Virus record (IMG/VR): IMGVR_UViG_3300013006_000088
Span: 1-31,826 of that record
Origin: a virus
DNA length: 31,826 bases
Reading direction: 5' to 3' (one strand)
Part shown: one piece after another, positions 30,815-31,826 of the stretch
Position numbering within the stretch: the first letter of the stretch is position 1
Layout: the number at the start of each line of letters is the position of its first letter
Position numbers and translations under genes: made by a program
The notes under the pieces: model-generated
Told to the model about the DNA's origin: nothing
Seen by the model: only the letters and a program-made list of their open reading frames with translations
Databases searched by the model: none

Positions 30815-31105
30815 TTAAACAAATACTTCGGTTGGGATAGGCTTCAAAATCAATTTAAGTCTTTCGCTATAATGCTCCTGGTATTTATAAAGTATTTCAA
30901 TCTGATTTTTATTTAAATTCTCCCTATAAATTCGACCAATTAATGCACCATATTTGCAAATATTTAAATGTCGTTTTGCATAATCGGTAAATAACAATTC
31001 ATTATCACGAAACGCAGCCACAAATAATTGTGGGTTGTTTGTTTCAATTGTTTGCCTTGTATTATGGCGAGTTGGGATATTGGTATATTCAATATAATAT
31101 GTCAT
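30815..31105 (-). CDS. AT-rich hypothetical protein (96 aa)
   Basis: By eye markedly richer in A/T than its neighbours, with many AAT, ATT and AAA codons. It reads MTYYIEYTNIPTRHNTRQTI ... LNICKYGALIGRIYRENLNK. No family recognised. The composition suggests a recent arrival. It ends 13 bases before the next gene and begins 1 base after the upstream stop. Confidence 0.6.
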   Translation of the reverse strand: MTYYIEYTNIPTRHNTRQTIETNNPQLFVAAFRDNELLFTDYAKRHLNICKYGALIGRIYRENLNKNQIEILYKYQEHYSERLKLILKPIPTEVFV

Positions 31106-31106
31106 G

Positions 31107-31619
31107 TCAGCCTCCGAATGTCATGGGTGAATGTTTAAAGCCTGCTTTGGCAAAGTAAGCCTCCATGCCTGAGGTATCTTCATCGAAGGTATCTGTTTCT
31201 TCGTCATACAAGTTTTGCAAGAACTCAGGTGACTTGTCTGTGAAGTCTTTCCCTTTCTTGTAATGCCCTGCGTATTGCATACCCTGCTCAACATAGGTTG
31301 CTTCTACCTTGAAACCTTCCTCCTCCAATGCCTTATAGATTTCGATGGGGGGTGCCCATGCGGTTTCAAAGTACAGGGTTGCGGTATTTTTCTTGCGAGA
31401 TGCTGAAAGGATGGTTGCATCCCATTTAGTACCCCAGTTTTTTATTCGCCAGTCGTACCATCCATTACCTTCGAGCAGGTCTAAGGGTGTGGGTTTGATC
31501 ATGTCGAAAATTAAAGACTTGTCGCTACTGTCAAATTGCGTTTCCAATATGTCCAGAAGCTTTCGGTTACTGTCATTTGTTGCAGTAAGTTTGAGAGAGT
31601 TTGAGCACCAGTTAGGCAT
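31107..31619 (-). CDS. YubB/Api92-like ferredoxin-fold protein (170 aa)
   Basis: The opening MPNWCSNSLKLTATNDSNRK is the hallmark of the Api92/YubB ferredoxin-like family (DUF1281), found on plasmids and phages with unknown function. NGWYDWRIKNWGTKWDA and TLYFETAWAPPIEIYKALEE are the conserved central strand and helix of that family. The end is acidic (DEETDTFDEDTSG). AAAGGA precedes the ATG. Confidence 0.8.
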   Translation of the reverse strand: MPNWCSNSLKLTATNDSNRKLLDILETQFDSSDKSLIFDMIKPTPLDLLEGNGWYDWRIKNWGTKWDATILSASRKKNTATLYFETAWAPPIEIYKALEEEGFKVEATYVEQGMQYAGHYKKGKDFTDKSPEFLQNLYDEETDTFDEDTSGMEAYFAKAGFKHSPMTFGG

Positions 31620-31648
31620 GATATTTTTCCTTTAATTTATCGGTTGAG

Positions 31649-31826
31649 TTAAATCCAATCGCCATACTTTTCCATAGCTTTCTTGTACGCTGAATAGTTC
31701 TTGAACGAACCTTCGTCTAGGCAGATCTTGAGGAATCGGTCAGACATGAAATAGCCTTGAGCCAACTCATCTCCTGACATTCCCAGTTCTTCGTAAGACT
31801 CGTTGTTGTACTTCTCTTTGAGAACA
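31649..31826 (-). CDS. Hypothetical protein, N-terminus beyond the window
   Basis: The minus-strand frame is open from the right edge to a TAA at 31651-31649; 58 codons are visible (LKEKYNNESYEELGMSGDEL ... KNYSAYKKAMEKYGDWI). Charged and helical; no family recognised. Confidence 0.55.
   Translation of the reverse strand, partial: VLKEKYNNESYEELGMSGDELAQGYFMSDRFLKICLDEGSFKNYSAYKKAMEKYGDWI

Overview
The window is a piece of a tailed double-stranded DNA phage genome, or a prophage or metagenomic phage contig. The evidence is a run of virion genes of the kind seen in aquatic podovirus-like phages, an ERF/SSB/nuclease recombination cassette, a phage C5 DNA methyltransferase, an SF2 helicase with a Toprim primase-like protein, and many short, tightly overlapping unknown genes. 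No 16S, core metabolic gene, tRNA, integrase, terminase, capsid or DNA polymerase gene is visible. The host cannot be read from the sequence. Several small proteins look like those of phages of freshwater betaproteobacteria, but that is a guess.

Layout. (1) 1-15572, plus strand: a late operon of seven genes, with its first gene cut by the left edge. It encodes a tail nozzle/stabiliser-like protein, a small tail-associated protein, a 1338-residue Thr/Pro-repeat protein, three Gly/Ala/Gln-rich virion proteins, and a 2163-residue polyvalent ejection-type protein with a zinc-peptidase motif. (2) 15592-19876, minus strand: a recombination operon. In transcription order it holds a PD-(D/E)XK exonuclease, a small protein, an ERF annealing protein, a minimal SSB, four small genes including one ribbon-helix-helix protein, a Ref-like HNH nuclease and a PAPS-reductase-like protein. 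(3) 19974-21607: a VRR-NUC nuclease, a terminator, then an RNA-rich region. It has two related structured RNA elements flanking a nuclease-like gene, and a small RNA with its own promoter and terminator. (4) 21608-22060, minus strand: a sigma region 4-like protein. (5) 22149-28401, plus strand: an early/middle operon of small genes, a ParB-like protein, a C5 methyltransferase with a second long overlapping reading frame, an inserted HNH nuclease gene, an SF2 helicase and a Toprim protein. (6) 28384-31826, minus strand: small accessory genes, the last cut by the right edge.

How the parts work together. Regions 2 and 3 form a complete phage recombination set: end resection, annealing, ssDNA binding and junction or flap cleavage. 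Region 5 supplies replication and DNA modification. The sigma-like protein probably redirects transcription. Two minus-strand promoters share a 10-bp element (TATCAGGTAT) next to the -10 box, and a 19-bp inverted repeat sits at both borders of the region between the late and early plus-strand operons.

Most notable: (a) the 24550-26059 methyltransferase locus, where two frames both look like real proteins and an HNH gene separates the catalytic part from the last conserved motif; (b) the pair of paralogous structured RNAs around a nuclease-like gene; (c) the promoter-hairpin-terminator small RNA; (d) the 19-bp inverted repeat. All assignments come from reading the sequence; no search was run.
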